Shown here in pieces: positions 17,288 to 26,752 of a DNA stretch of 64,000 bases. Source of the stretch: Desulfobacula sp. (GTDB lineage: Bacteria > Desulfobacterota > Desulfobacteria > Desulfobacterales > Desulfobacteraceae); contig JAMPXP010000007.1 in the NCBI GenBank assembly GCA_023701135.1, positions 148,244 through 212,243 on the forward strand, read 5' to 3'. Within the stretch, counting starts at the first letter, position 1, and each line of letters opens with the position of its first letter. Under the pieces are notes generated by a model. That model was not told the origin of the DNA. It did not search any database and was given only the letters and a program-made list of their open reading frames with translations. The position numbers were made by a program, and so were the translations under genes.

Positions 17288-18346
17288 ATGTATGGCATAA
17301 AAGATATTGAGATTTTACATAAAGCCGGAATCGCAAATCCTCTTAGATTGAGAAGGGTTATATATAAGACTATTGATTCTCTCAATCTTGACCTGAAGAA
17401 TCTTACAGTACTTACTGAAGCCGCCAGTGGTCCATACGCCGTAACCCCTATTATTGCTGCCGTTGCTGGTGCGGATAGGGTTTTAGCCCTGACGCGTGAT
17501 TCTTCATATGCGACAGTTGACGAAGTTAAAGAGCAGACCAGGGCATTGGAAAAAATTTGTGATGTATCTGACCGTATCGATATTTTTACGGAACGGACAC
17601 CGCAGATTTTTAGCCAGGCGGATATAATAACCAATCTTGGTTTTGTCAGACCACTGGACAGCGTTGTCATCGCTCATATGAAATCAACCGCAGTGATTCC
17701 TTTGATGTGCGAAACATGGGAGTTCAGGGAAGGTGATGTTGACATTGCGACATGTAACGCCAGAGGGATAAAAGTTTATGGTACAAATGAAGACTATCCC
17801 GGGCTTGAGGTATTTTCTTACAGTGCCTGGCTTTGTATGAAACTACTTCATGACGCACATATCGAAATTCACAAAAGTAAAATTACTATTGTAAGCACAG
17901 ACAAATTCGGTGTGGTTATTGAAAAGTTTTTGGCTTGTAACGGAATCAATGTTTTTCTGGTGCCCAAGGTAGATGTCAACTGTATTGAAGATGCAGACGC
18001 TTTAGTTATTGCTGATTACACGCGTGATGACCAAATTATCGGAGACAGGGGTGATGTGACTGCGGAAGAGATTTTTGGTATTGCTCCGCACTTAACCATA
18101 GTGCAATTCGCTGGAATAATTGATATTGAGGCCGTAAAGAAGTTCGGCTTGAATATTTATCCAGGTATAGAATTGCCTTCCCGTCGGATGGTCAGAACCC
18201 TTGGTGAATTGGGGCCAAGTCCTGTTGTTGAATTACATGCTGCTGGGTTAAAAGTCGGAGAATATATCATTAAAACAAAAAGCAATAAATTAGATACGCC
18301 TTATAAAGGATTATGTCAGAATTTAAATGACTTTTTAAAAGGATGA
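17288..18346 (+). CDS. Unrecognised protein with two Rossmann-like halves
   Basis: I cannot name this 352-residue protein. The N-terminal part (about 35-145) has a strand-loop-helix pattern (LTVLTEAASGPYAVTPI, then AGADRVLALTRDSSY) like a nucleotide-binding fold. The central segment (about 150-185, with DVDIATCNARGIKVYGTNE) resembles the hinge of D-2-hydroxyacid dehydrogenases, in which a second Rossmann unit follows; here ITIVSTDKFGVVIEKFL near 199-215 would be that strand-loop-helix, but it lacks GxGxxG. No hydrophobic segments. Ten bases separate it from the membrane protein upstream. A dehydrogenase-like or degenerate NAD-binding role is possible. Confidence 0.6.
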   Translation: MYGIKDIEILHKAGIANPLRLRRVIYKTIDSLNLDLKNLTVLTEAASGPYAVTPIIAAVAGADRVLALTRDSSYATVDEVKEQTRALEKICDVSDRIDIFTERTPQIFSQADIITNLGFVRPLDSVVIAHMKSTAVIPLMCETWEFREGDVDIATCNARGIKVYGTNEDYPGLEVFSYSAWLCMKLLHDAHIEIHKSKITIVSTDKFGVVIEKFLACNGINVFLVPKVDVNCIEDADALVIADYTRDDQIIGDRGDVTAEEIFGIAPHLTIVQFAGIIDIEAVKKFGLNIYPGIELPSRRMVRTLGELGPSPVVELHAAGLKVGEYIIKTKSNKLDTPYKGLCQNLNDFLKG

Positions 18347-18367
18347 GAGATGGGGGAGGTCGACTAT

Positions 18368-19165
18368 ATGGATGACGAAATCAGAAAAACAATAAGTGAA
18401 ATTCAAGAGTATTATAAAAAAAGAGCTAATGATGGTAAATATGCCACTTCACCTGATTTTAATTTGCGTGAGGTTGAAATCCACTATTTATCTCAATGGC
18501 TTAATGACGGAAAAAAAATTCTAGATGTTGGCTGTGGCAATGGTTATTCCACGTTGTCTCATGCAGCTAGATTTAATTCATGTTTTGTTGGAATAGATTT
18601 TGTTCCGGAAATCATTCAGTCTGCCAATGAACTTAAAAACCAGTTTAAATTGTTGGGAAGTGTAGATTTTAAAAATGGAGATGTCACAGATCTTAGATTT
18701 GAAAATGAATCCTTTGATATTGTAATTAGTGAAAGGTGCCTTTTGAATTTACCCGCAAAAGATCTACAGTGGACTGCAATTAAAGAAATATCACGCGTTT
18801 TAAAAAAAGGAGGCCATTACTTAATGTTAGAAGGTTCCCTCCAAGGTCTTCATAAAATGAATGATATTAGAGAGAAATTCGACCTCGAACCTATTCCGGA
18901 GGCTGAAAAATCCTATAATTGGTTTAGTAATAAATTTGATGAAGATGAAATGCTGTCTTATTCAAAACAGCACTTTTCTTCATTGGAAACTATTCAGAGA
19001 TTTGGAATGTATTTTTTCATATCCCGTGTAATTCATCCTCTTCTTGTGAGCCCGGATCAACCTAAATATGATGCAAGAATTAATGAAATTGCCAAAAATA
19101 TCTGTCTGCAGATTCCGGATTTTGAAAACATAGGACATGAGGCGCTTTATGTGCATAAAAAATAA
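18368..19165 (+). CDS. Class I SAM-dependent methyltransferase
   Basis: A cytoplasmic methyltransferase of 265 residues. Motif I is ILDVGCGNGY at about residues 51-60, followed by VGIDFVPEII (motif post-I) and DIVISERCLLNL (motif IV region). The acceptor is unknown; a sugar hydroxyl or carboxyl of the glycan is likely from context. ATG 18368 was chosen because GGGGAGGT lies six bases upstream; an earlier ATG at 18350 remains possible. The gene is clearly AT-richer than its neighbours, suggesting separate origin. Confidence 0.8.
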   Translation: MDDEIRKTISEIQEYYKKRANDGKYATSPDFNLREVEIHYLSQWLNDGKKILDVGCGNGYSTLSHAARFNSCFVGIDFVPEIIQSANELKNQFKLLGSVDFKNGDVTDLRFENESFDIVISERCLLNLPAKDLQWTAIKEISRVLKKGGHYLMLEGSLQGLHKMNDIREKFDLEPIPEAEKSYNWFSNKFDEDEMLSYSKQHFSSLETIQRFGMYFFISRVIHPLLVSPDQPKYDARINEIAKNICLQIPDFENIGHEALYVHKK

Positions 19166-19183
19166 TAGCAATTTAGTTTTCGC

Positions 19184-20383
19184 GTGGTAGCTGCTTTGAA
19201 TATTGTTATTATAACATCAATGTTTCCGCCTGCCAGAACAGGGACCTCTTTTTATACTGCAAACCTTTCAAGAGAGCTGTCAGGCAATGGGAATGCGGTG
19301 TCCGTAATTACTTTAGATTATGCGGGATCTGGGTTGGATGACTCGGCGGAAATAAAAAAGTATAATACATATACCATACCTACTTTGAGTTTTTCAGTAA
19401 AGGGATGGTTTAAGCATTTTAGAATATGTTCAATCTTGCCGTCAAACTATTACAAGGTTCACAAAATAGTTAAAGCAGCTAATCCTGATGTCATTTTACT
19501 GGTGAATCATTACCTTGATATTGCATTCCCGGCAATTTTTGCATCGATCGTCAATACAGTTCCCTTGATCTGCTCCGTGGGAACTCAATTGCAATCCTGT
19601 AATCCTTTTAGGAATAAAGTCCTTAATTTTTTTGACCGGTTGATTTGTGGTCATTTTATCTTCCCTTTTTGCTATAAAATAATAGCATGGGATAAGGAGA
19701 TTTTGCGTTATCTTAACGATTTGCATGGAAGCAAGGTGACGGATAAGTGCGAGGTTGTCAATTGGGGAGTCAACGGCGCTCCTGAAGAATTTATCTCGCA
19801 TGAGCATGATTATTCGCTCCATAATCAGATTCTTGGTGTGGGTGCAGTAAGCGAACAGCGGAATTTTTTGTCACTTGTGGAGGCATTCGGTATTGTTGCA
19901 TCGAAGTATCCGGATCTTAAGCTTAAGGTAATCGGCCATATTTATTATGATGCAGCGGTTCGTCTTGCACAACGGCTTGGTCTGTCAAATAGGGTTATCT
20001 TCACCGGTGAATTGCCCCATAGTGAGGTGCTGTATGAAATCAAGCGAAGTGATGCCTATTTTGTTTCACTGACTGCAAAATATGTTGGACTTGGTACCGC
20101 ATCCATTGAGACTATGATGATGGGCGTGCCGGTTATCGCCAATATCCCTGGAGATCTACTGGGCAGTCATATTCTGAAGGATATGGAGGATGTCATTCTT
20201 TGCCACGGTTTGTCATCCTCCCAGGTAGCCGATAAATTGTGCATGCTGTTTGATTCAGCATCATTGCGAACTTCAATAGGTCAAAACGGCCGCAGGTTTG
20301 TTAAAAAATTCATGTCATGGGACAAAGTATCGGCAGATATGTGCTCCGTTTTCAATAGCTGTATCGGAGTTAGCAATGATTGA
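19184..20383 (+). CDS. GT4-family glycosyltransferase
   Basis: A retaining glycosyltransferase of GT-B fold, 399 residues, acting on the cytoplasmic face of the membrane. The N-terminus IVIITSMFPPARTGTSFYTANL is the acceptor-side strand and glycine loop (PARTGTS). The donor side holds GVGAVSEQRNF near 222-232, then GLGTASIETMMMGVPVIAN (about 303-321), which has the Glu that contacts the donor ribose or phosphate. Starts at GTG 19184; a TTG at 19196 would also serve. The end overlaps the next gene by eight bases. Confidence 0.83.
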   Translation: MVAALNIVIITSMFPPARTGTSFYTANLSRELSGNGNAVSVITLDYAGSGLDDSAEIKKYNTYTIPTLSFSVKGWFKHFRICSILPSNYYKVHKIVKAANPDVILLVNHYLDIAFPAIFASIVNTVPLICSVGTQLQSCNPFRNKVLNFFDRLICGHFIFPFCYKIIAWDKEILRYLNDLHGSKVTDKCEVVNWGVNGAPEEFISHEHDYSLHNQILGVGAVSEQRNFLSLVEAFGIVASKYPDLKLKVIGHIYYDAAVRLAQRLGLSNRVIFTGELPHSEVLYEIKRSDAYFVSLTAKYVGLGTASIETMMMGVPVIANIPGDLLGSHILKDMEDVILCHGLSSSQVADKLCMLFDSASLRTSIGQNGRRFVKKFMSWDKVSADMCSVFNSCIGVSND

Positions 20384-22334
20384 TTTTTTGACCATAACCT
20401 TGTCCGCCACAATGATGGCCCTCCTATACAACTTGATTCTAAGTGCGGCAGGTTATTTGTTTTGTCGTATCATACTTGGCCCGGGTTGGACGAATCGGTT
20501 TGTAGGTGGCCTTTCTCCATTGGTAATCGGTCTGGCATTGGGCCAGGCAGTAATGGGCTCCGTCTGGCAAGTGATGGCTGTTTTTGGACTGTTTCAGATT
20601 GGAATAGTTACGTTTGTTTTAGGGGGCATCCTTCTTTGTTTTGGTATTGTATTTAGAACTGGTATTAAGTGGCGTGCAAATAGCGGATGGTTGAAAAGAG
20701 GGTTTGTTCGGGTTCCTGTTTATGGCTGGATTTTGCTGACAGGCCTGGTTGTTGTAATCACAGCAACATGGATCCGCAGTTTCGGCTGGCCCGATGGAGA
20801 TGCAATGGCGTTCTATCTGGCACAGCCAAAGCTAATTGCCTTTACCGGAGCCCTTACCCCGGTAGCCGACTATGAAAGTTTCGCTGAAATAGGTTTGTTT
20901 GCAGAAATGCATTCTGCCGTCATGTATCTTTTTAGTGGAGAGATGGCAGCACGGGCATGGTTGTGGCAGTCAGGGATGTTATTGGTTTTGAGTATGGTGG
21001 CCTTGAGTGTTGAGACCATGTTGCCTATAGGTGCAAGTATTCTCGTTTCCGCCACAGTACTTACCTCCACAGCCATCCTTTTTGTGATGACCGATGGAAA
21101 GACGGATCACGTTGGAACTGCCTGGGCCATTGCTTCATTGTTGACGGCTTTGAAAATTGAATGGCAGTCCCCCTGGCGTCCCGTATTTCTTGCCGCACTT
21201 CTTGCAGGTTTGGCAGGTTTGGCAAAGCTCTCGTTTCTGGTTGGCCTGCCCATAATTTTAGCGATTCTAACAATTGACCGCCTCTTTTCAACACGAAGGA
21301 CTCATCATATTAACCCTTTAGTGGTAAGGGTGATTGCAATTGCCTGTGTGGCTGTTGCCGGTGTTGTTGTAGCATGGTCATCTTTGATGATTAAAAATTA
21401 TATTGTCTATGGTGAACTCTTTGCACCCTTCTATTATTTAGGAGGTGGTTCCGGACATATGTTAAACCAGGTTTGGTTCTCTCCGGAAAACACGCGATGG
21501 ATATTGCTGACTTACCCATTTGCGCTGATCTATGGCAAATACCCCATGCAGGCCGGGAATTTGTCACCTCTGCTGCTGGCCTTTGTGCCTATGCTGATTC
21601 TGGCATGGCGACAAGGATTTAAGCCCGGCCGTTCTTCTGTCACACTTGCCATTGCCGGTTTGGTATCTGTGTGTATGTGGATGCTCTTGCGTCCTTCTGT
21701 GCTGGCACCCCGTTATATATTCCCAATGACGCTTTGTGTGGTTCCTCTTTTGGCGGGTGGTGCTGATTTCTGGCTCAGTAAAAGTGTCAGTCGTTTTGCT
21801 GTACTCCTGATTGTTTCAGCAATACTTGTCCATACCGCGTTAATTGGTTTGCGGTTTCACCAGGGTTGGCCGCTTACACAGCTTTATGCCACGAATCAGA
21901 AACCAGACGGACTGCTTGTAGCTGGCGATCACTTAGGCATTGATGCCTACCCGGGGGCTCGATTTTTGGTAGCATCCTATTATAAATCATTCTTAGAATC
22001 TAAAGTATTGGCCTGCACAATCAGCTCAAAGGAAAAGGCGAGACTGCAGCAGTTGAATCCTGCGTCACCGGCCGAAATGTGGGCGTGTCTTTATCAAAAC
22101 GGAGTGACCGATATCATGATGTATCGACCCACTCACCCAAGGCTGCTGGGGCAGTTGCCGGAAGTGGATGAAACACCCGATTGGCTTGATGTGACTGAAG
22201 AAATATATAGTCCGATTGTGTCAGTTTTCAGGATACGCTCACATGATGGCACAGCTCCGCTAATTGACGGCTGTGATGCTGATTGCCTTAAGTCGATTCG
22301 TTTTTCCAATAGAGTAGAATGCGTTAAACAATGA
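20376..22334 (+). CDS. Large polytopic membrane protein, probable GT-C-type glycosyltransferase
   Basis: A 652-residue inner-membrane protein with roughly a dozen hydrophobic segments over residues 1-500 and a C-terminal soluble tail (about 510-652). An acidic loop after the early helices (GWPDGDAMAFYLAQPKL, near 137-153) resembles the Asp-containing first periplasmic loop of GT-C enzymes that use polyprenyl-phosphate sugars. The start is ATG 20376, overlapping the glycosyltransferase stop; an upstream ATG at 20298 would lie deep inside the previous gene. The stop overlaps the start of a 57-residue ORF. Family assignment is by layout only. Confidence 0.65.
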   Translation: MIDFLTITLSATMMALLYNLILSAAGYLFCRIILGPGWTNRFVGGLSPLVIGLALGQAVMGSVWQVMAVFGLFQIGIVTFVLGGILLCFGIVFRTGIKWRANSGWLKRGFVRVPVYGWILLTGLVVVITATWIRSFGWPDGDAMAFYLAQPKLIAFTGALTPVADYESFAEIGLFAEMHSAVMYLFSGEMAARAWLWQSGMLLVLSMVALSVETMLPIGASILVSATVLTSTAILFVMTDGKTDHVGTAWAIASLLTALKIEWQSPWRPVFLAALLAGLAGLAKLSFLVGLPIILAILTIDRLFSTRRTHHINPLVVRVIAIACVAVAGVVVAWSSLMIKNYIVYGELFAPFYYLGGGSGHMLNQVWFSPENTRWILLTYPFALIYGKYPMQAGNLSPLLLAFVPMLILAWRQGFKPGRSSVTLAIAGLVSVCMWMLLRPSVLAPRYIFPMTLCVVPLLAGGADFWLSKSVSRFAVLLIVSAILVHTALIGLRFHQGWPLTQLYATNQKPDGLLVAGDHLGIDAYPGARFLVASYYKSFLESKVLACTISSKEKARLQQLNPASPAEMWACLYQNGVTDIMMYRPTHPRLLGQLPEVDETPDWLDVTEEIYSPIVSVFRIRSHDGTAPLIDGCDADCLKSIRFSNRVECVKQ

Positions 22335-22504
22335 ATAGGTTTCAGATGAGAACAGTATTTATCGTCTTTTGGGTATTTTTAGTGCTCGCAGTCAACTGGG
22401 TTGCTGATGTGGAAGTTGTTGCCAAATTGGCTGTGGACCATCCATTTATTGAGTTCGTTCATAAAGCCATATGGCCTTATATCCATCGTCCCTATGTGTT
22501 TTAA
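22331..22504 (+). CDS. Small single-pass membrane protein, 57 residues
   Basis: An ATG that overlaps the stop of the large membrane protein (ATGA) opens 57 codons ending in TAA. The product has one hydrophobic helix at about residues 8-23 (TVFIVFWVFLVLAVNW), then an amphipathic, His/Pro-containing tail (HPFIEFVHKAIWPYIHRP). The overlap, the lack of any other use of this stretch and the plausible protein-like composition support a real gene, but no homologue is recognised. It could be a partner subunit of the preceding membrane protein. Confidence 0.5.
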   Translation: MNRFQMRTVFIVFWVFLVLAVNWVADVEVVAKLAVDHPFIEFVHKAIWPYIHRPYVF

Positions 22505-22597
22505 TAAAATGATTTCAAGAAACATTTTACCAGTATTGTACAAGCAATTGGGTATGACATGCTGATATGATTAGAGACCTCATATAAAGGCGGAAAT

Positions 22598-24412
22598 ATG
22601 TGCGGTATTGCAGGACTTTTTTCTTTATCAATGGGTATGGAGCTGAAAAATGAAGCGGTATCCCGCATGCTCAAAGCCATGCATCACCGTGGACCAAATG
22701 CCTCAAATCTGAGTGCGCATGACATTGGCGTGCTTGGCCACTCAAGACTGTCGGTTATAGACCTTTCTGCCGATAGCCACCAGCCCATGAGGAGAGGGGA
22801 TGTATGGATTGCATACAACGGTGAAGTCTATAATTTTCAAGAAGAGCGCAAACTGCTTGAACTTAAAGGCTTAAGGTTTTTTACCAAATCTGATACTGAG
22901 GTTTTGTTAGCCCTTTATGAGCATTATGGTGAACAATTTGTTACCCGATTGCGCGGCATCTTTGCCTTTGCCCTCTATGATGAACGCACCGAGAGCCTTC
23001 TGTGTGCCCGTGACCATTTAGGGATAAAGCCTTTTCTTTATTCTCAGCAAGGTGGTGATTTAATTTTTGCTTCTGAGATTAAGGCATTGCTTGCTTCAGG
23101 TCGAGTTTCCAGAGAAACTGACCGAACCAGTCTGCATGCGTTGATGCGGATAGGATCCGTGCCTCAACCTCGCACTATTTTGCGCGATGTTCGTTGCCTC
23201 ATGCCAGGGCATATGATGCATTGGAAAAATGGCAAGCTTAACATAAAACGGTATTGGCAAATGGAAACGGGAAGAGTGCCTTTGAAAGGTCTTTCCTATC
23301 AGGATTTGATGGAAGCCACAAAAAAATGTGTGACTGAAAGCCTAAAACTTCAGCTTGTTGCCGATGTACCTCTGGGTGCATTTCTTTCTGGCGGTATTGA
23401 CAGTTCGCTGCTCGTGGCGCTCATGCAGCATTCACAGGGAAATGTGCGTACGTTTTCCGTAGGTTTTGAATCCGGCCTAAACACAATCAGTTACGACGAA
23501 ACAAATGATGCGGAAATGGTAGCTGGCTATCTTGGCTGCCGTCACGAGACCATTATTGTTGAGCGTAGTGAAATATTGAAGTGTCTACCAATCATAGCCC
23601 GTGATCTCGACCATCCAACAGTGGATGGCGTTAACTCGTGGTTTGTTTCCAGAGCTGCCGCACAAGAGCTTACCGTTGCTATTTCAGGCACGGGTGGAGA
23701 TGAACTCTTTGCCGGGTATCCCTGGTTTAATGCCCTGTTTGAAGCTGGGTCACAGCCGGCATGGAAGCGCTGGCTTCAACGGTGCCTAAAAAAGGATGAT
23801 TTCATTAGACGTTATGCAGCTCATTACTCCATATTCAGCCCGGAACAAACACTTGAACTGTGCCCTGATGTTTCCAGTGATCCATTGCGGCTTGATCCGC
23901 TTCCAACTGCTGATGTTCTGGAACGGGTTACGGGACTTACTCTATCCGGGTATACAGGCAATCAGCTCCTGTTCGATATTGATACAGCTTCCATGGCTCA
24001 TTCACTTGAGGTGCGGGTTCCTTTGCTGGACGTAAAATTGCTTGATTTTGCACTTTCGCTTCCCCCTGAAGCCAAAATTGGCTTGGGAAATGCTACGGCA
24101 CCAACCGGAAGTTATGCCCACACAGGAATCAAACGGATACTCCTTGATATCGGCAAAGATATGCTTCCGCCAGAGTTTACCAAACGAACCAAACGCGGGT
24201 TCACACTCCCATTTGATGGCTGGCTGCGCAGTCTGTTGCGGGATACCTGCCGTGAACTTCTTTCTGAAGAAGTTGTACGTCGCCGTGGTTTTTTCAGCCC
24301 AGCCGCTGCCATTTCCGTCTGGTCTGATTTTGAAAACCACAAGGCCTATTGGCCACAAGTTTGGATATTGATGATGACGGAACTGTGGGCACAGCAGGTG
24401 CTTGACGCTTAA
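22598..24412 (+). CDS. asnB: AsnB-type glutamine amidotransferase (first of three)
   Basis: A two-domain enzyme: the N-terminal Ntn-type glutaminase begins with catalytic Cys2 (MCGIAGLFS), with RGPNA and YNGEVYNF segments, and the C-terminal ATP-dependent synthetase has the PP-loop SGGIDSS near residues 263-269 and SGTGGDELFAGY near 364-375. Length 604 fits asparagine synthase B. In O-antigen loci such enzymes usually amidate a uronic acid carboxylate rather than aspartate. It precedes an epimerase-aminotransferase pair, and two further AsnB-like genes occur in this locus, which supports a sugar-modifying role. Confidence 0.9.
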   Translation: MCGIAGLFSLSMGMELKNEAVSRMLKAMHHRGPNASNLSAHDIGVLGHSRLSVIDLSADSHQPMRRGDVWIAYNGEVYNFQEERKLLELKGLRFFTKSDTEVLLALYEHYGEQFVTRLRGIFAFALYDERTESLLCARDHLGIKPFLYSQQGGDLIFASEIKALLASGRVSRETDRTSLHALMRIGSVPQPRTILRDVRCLMPGHMMHWKNGKLNIKRYWQMETGRVPLKGLSYQDLMEATKKCVTESLKLQLVADVPLGAFLSGGIDSSLLVALMQHSQGNVRTFSVGFESGLNTISYDETNDAEMVAGYLGCRHETIIVERSEILKCLPIIARDLDHPTVDGVNSWFVSRAAAQELTVAISGTGGDELFAGYPWFNALFEAGSQPAWKRWLQRCLKKDDFIRRYAAHYSIFSPEQTLELCPDVSSDPLRLDPLPTADVLERVTGLTLSGYTGNQLLFDIDTASMAHSLEVRVPLLDVKLLDFALSLPPEAKIGLGNATAPTGSYAHTGIKRILLDIGKDMLPPEFTKRTKRGFTLPFDGWLRSLLRDTCRELLSEEVVRRRGFFSPAAAISVWSDFENHKAYWPQVWILMMTELWAQQVLDA

Positions 24413-24463
24413 GCGGGTCTAAAGTTTTACAATAATAAAAAATGAATGGAGACTTGTATACTT

Positions 24464-25426
24464 ATGAATTTATCTGAAAAAAGGATAGTCCTTATTGGAG
24501 GCGCGGGTTTGGTAGGGTCTCATATTGTTGACCAACTCATCAAAGAACCTGTTTCCGAGATTGTCGTATTTGATAATTTTGTTCGCGGTTCACGAGCCCA
24601 TCTGGCCGATGCATCGAAGTCATCCAAGGTTCGGATAGTCGAAGGTTCTATGACTGATGGCACTGCATTGCGCGAAGTACTTAAAAATGCAGATGGTGTT
24701 TTCCTGCTGGCATCTCTATGGCTTGGTGAATGCGTCAGTGATCCAAGAAGTGCTTGGCAGGTGAACACCATGGGGACTTGGGAAGTGATAGAAGCCTGTC
24801 TTGAGCAAGGGGTTCAACGCATTGTTTATTCCTCGTCCGCATCGGTGTATGGCAATGCCCTCGTTACACCCATGACGGAAGACCATCCTTTTAACAACCG
24901 CACCACCTATGGCGCCACAAAAATCGCCAATGAGCAGATGTTACGTGCCATTTATGAACAGCATAAGATACCGTACATAGGCTTTCGTTATATGAACATC
25001 TATGGCCCCCGTATGGATTATCATGGTACTTATGTCAGTGTCATCATGAAGGTGTTGGACCGTATTTTTGCTGGAAAACCACCTCTTGTCTTTGGTGATG
25101 GGAGTCAGATGTTTGATTTTATCTATGTTGATGACGTCGCTCGTGCCAATATTTTGGGCATGAAGGCGGAATGTGCCGATGAGTTTTTTAATATCGGAAC
25201 AGGAATTGGCACTACCATCAAAGATGTTGTTAATCTTCTCCTTAAACTTACAGCTTCTGATCAGAAAATTGAATATCGTCCTGAAGAAACAAGTTTTGTA
25301 ACCTACCGTATCGGTTCCACAGAAAAAGCGGAAAGGCTGTTCAATTTCAAAAGCATTATACCCCTTGAGGAAGGCTTGAAAAAAGTCGTTGAATGGCGCT
25401 TGGCCGAAAAGGATAATAATCTATGA
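24464..25426 (+). CDS. NAD-dependent nucleotide-sugar epimerase/dehydratase
   Basis: A 320-residue extended SDR enzyme. GGAGLVGSH at residues 12-20 binds NAD; SSSASVYG near 127-134 and the catalytic YGATK near 150-154 follow. The ending is ATGA, shared with the start of the next DegT aminotransferase, mirroring the pair at 14214/15167. ATG 24464 was preferred because a GGAG site at 24448 lies upstream; an alternative ATG at 24446 has no ribosome site. A C4- or C5-epimerase role is likely, but substrate cannot be fixed from sequence. Confidence 0.82.
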   Translation: MNLSEKRIVLIGGAGLVGSHIVDQLIKEPVSEIVVFDNFVRGSRAHLADASKSSKVRIVEGSMTDGTALREVLKNADGVFLLASLWLGECVSDPRSAWQVNTMGTWEVIEACLEQGVQRIVYSSSASVYGNALVTPMTEDHPFNNRTTYGATKIANEQMLRAIYEQHKIPYIGFRYMNIYGPRMDYHGTYVSVIMKVLDRIFAGKPPLVFGDGSQMFDFIYVDDVARANILGMKAECADEFFNIGTGIGTTIKDVVNLLLKLTASDQKIEYRPEETSFVTYRIGSTEKAERLFNFKSIIPLEEGLKKVVEWRLAEKDNNL

Positions 25427-26592
25427 AGATTCCCATATCAAAACCATGGTTCGGTGAAGAAGAAAAACAGATCATTGCTGAGGTTATAGAATCTGGATGG
25501 GTCGTTCAGGGCCCCAAGGTATCGGCGTTTGAACACAAATTTTGCGGATACTCCGGTTCGAGTTTTGCTTTAGCAACTTCCTCATGTACTACGGCTTTGC
25601 ATCTTGCCCTTTTATCATTAGGGATGGCTCCCGGCTCCGAGGTTGTCGTTCCGGCTTTTACCTGGGTGGCCACCGCAAACGTGGTGGAGATGATCGGTGC
25701 TCATCCGGTTTTTGTTGATATTGACCCGAAGACGTACAATATGGATGTAAAACTCCTTGAGAAAGCCATTACACCCAAGACACAAGCAGTCATTCCTGTT
25801 TCACTTTTCGGCTTGAGCGCAGATATGGGGCCCATTCTGGATTTGGCCCGAAAGCATGGATTCAAAGTTATCGAAGATGCCGCCTGCGCTTTGGGCTCCT
25901 TGTACCAAGGTCATCACGCTGGGACTCTGGGCGACGCCGGGTGCTTCAGTTTTCATCCGAGAAAGTCCATAACCACCGGCGAGGGAGGTATGTTGATAAC
26001 CGGTAGCAATGCCGTATCAGATGTTGCTCGGTCGTTGCGTGATCATGGTGCTTCAATCACCGACTTATCCAGGCATTTGGGGGCACGGCCCTATCTTCTT
26101 CCGGAGTTCAATCATTTGGGTTACAATTATCGAATGACGGATCTCCAAGGAGCATTGGGTGTGATACAGATGGAACGTCTGGAACAGATAATAGAGCGCC
26201 GCATAACCCTTGCCCGACGTTACGATGATGCTCTTAAGGAATTTTCCTGGTTGAGCCCGCCCTTTGTTCCAGATGGCTATCGGCATGCCTATCAAGCGTA
26301 TGTTTGTCGTTTTTTGCCGGAAACTGTCAGCCTGGATCATGTGGCCGAACAAAACGCCAAGCGCAATGCACTGATGGATCGCCTTGAAGCAGTTGGAGTT
26401 TCCACTCGCCCGGGAACACATGCCGTCCATATGTTGGGCTATTATCGGAACAAATATGGGCTTAAACCGGTCGATTTCCCTCAAGCCTATCTGGCGGATC
26501 AATTAACGTTAACATTGCCCCTATATGCTCAAATGACGGAACAAGAGCAGGGCTATGTTATTGCTGCACTGGAAGCCAATTATGAAATATAG
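25423..26592 (+). CDS. DegT/DnrJ/EryC1-family sugar aminotransferase
   Basis: A 389-residue PLP aminotransferase with Lys181 in HPRKSITTGEGG as the Schiff-base residue and Asp152 in IEDAACALG. These motifs are almost the same as in the enzyme at 15167, so one pair probably arose by duplication. Start overlaps the epimerase stop (ATGA). A tail of about 20 extra residues and an insert near 210-225 (RHLGARPYLLPEF) distinguish it from its sister. It is expected to aminate the keto sugar arising in the preceding step. Confidence 0.86.
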   Translation: MKIPISKPWFGEEEKQIIAEVIESGWVVQGPKVSAFEHKFCGYSGSSFALATSSCTTALHLALLSLGMAPGSEVVVPAFTWVATANVVEMIGAHPVFVDIDPKTYNMDVKLLEKAITPKTQAVIPVSLFGLSADMGPILDLARKHGFKVIEDAACALGSLYQGHHAGTLGDAGCFSFHPRKSITTGEGGMLITGSNAVSDVARSLRDHGASITDLSRHLGARPYLLPEFNHLGYNYRMTDLQGALGVIQMERLEQIIERRITLARRYDDALKEFSWLSPPFVPDGYRHAYQAYVCRFLPETVSLDHVAEQNAKRNALMDRLEAVGVSTRPGTHAVHMLGYYRNKYGLKPVDFPQAYLADQLTLTLPLYAQMTEQEQGYVIAALEANYEI

Positions 26593-26752
26593 TTTTTCGA
26601 ACCGAAATAAAGCAACAAACAAAGGTTTCCAAATCTGAATAAAAAGTTGAAAAGAGATCTTGCAGCCGACAGCCTATAACAATATAGAACATAATTGATC
26701 ATAAAAGGATCAGTATCTATTACAACAGTGTATACATAAAAGCTCTGGGGTT

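Noticed and set aside
22536..22571. Promoter before the first asnB gene (TTGTAC and TATGAT)
   Set aside because: The spacing is 24 bases, too long for sigma70; other pairings in the gap are worse.
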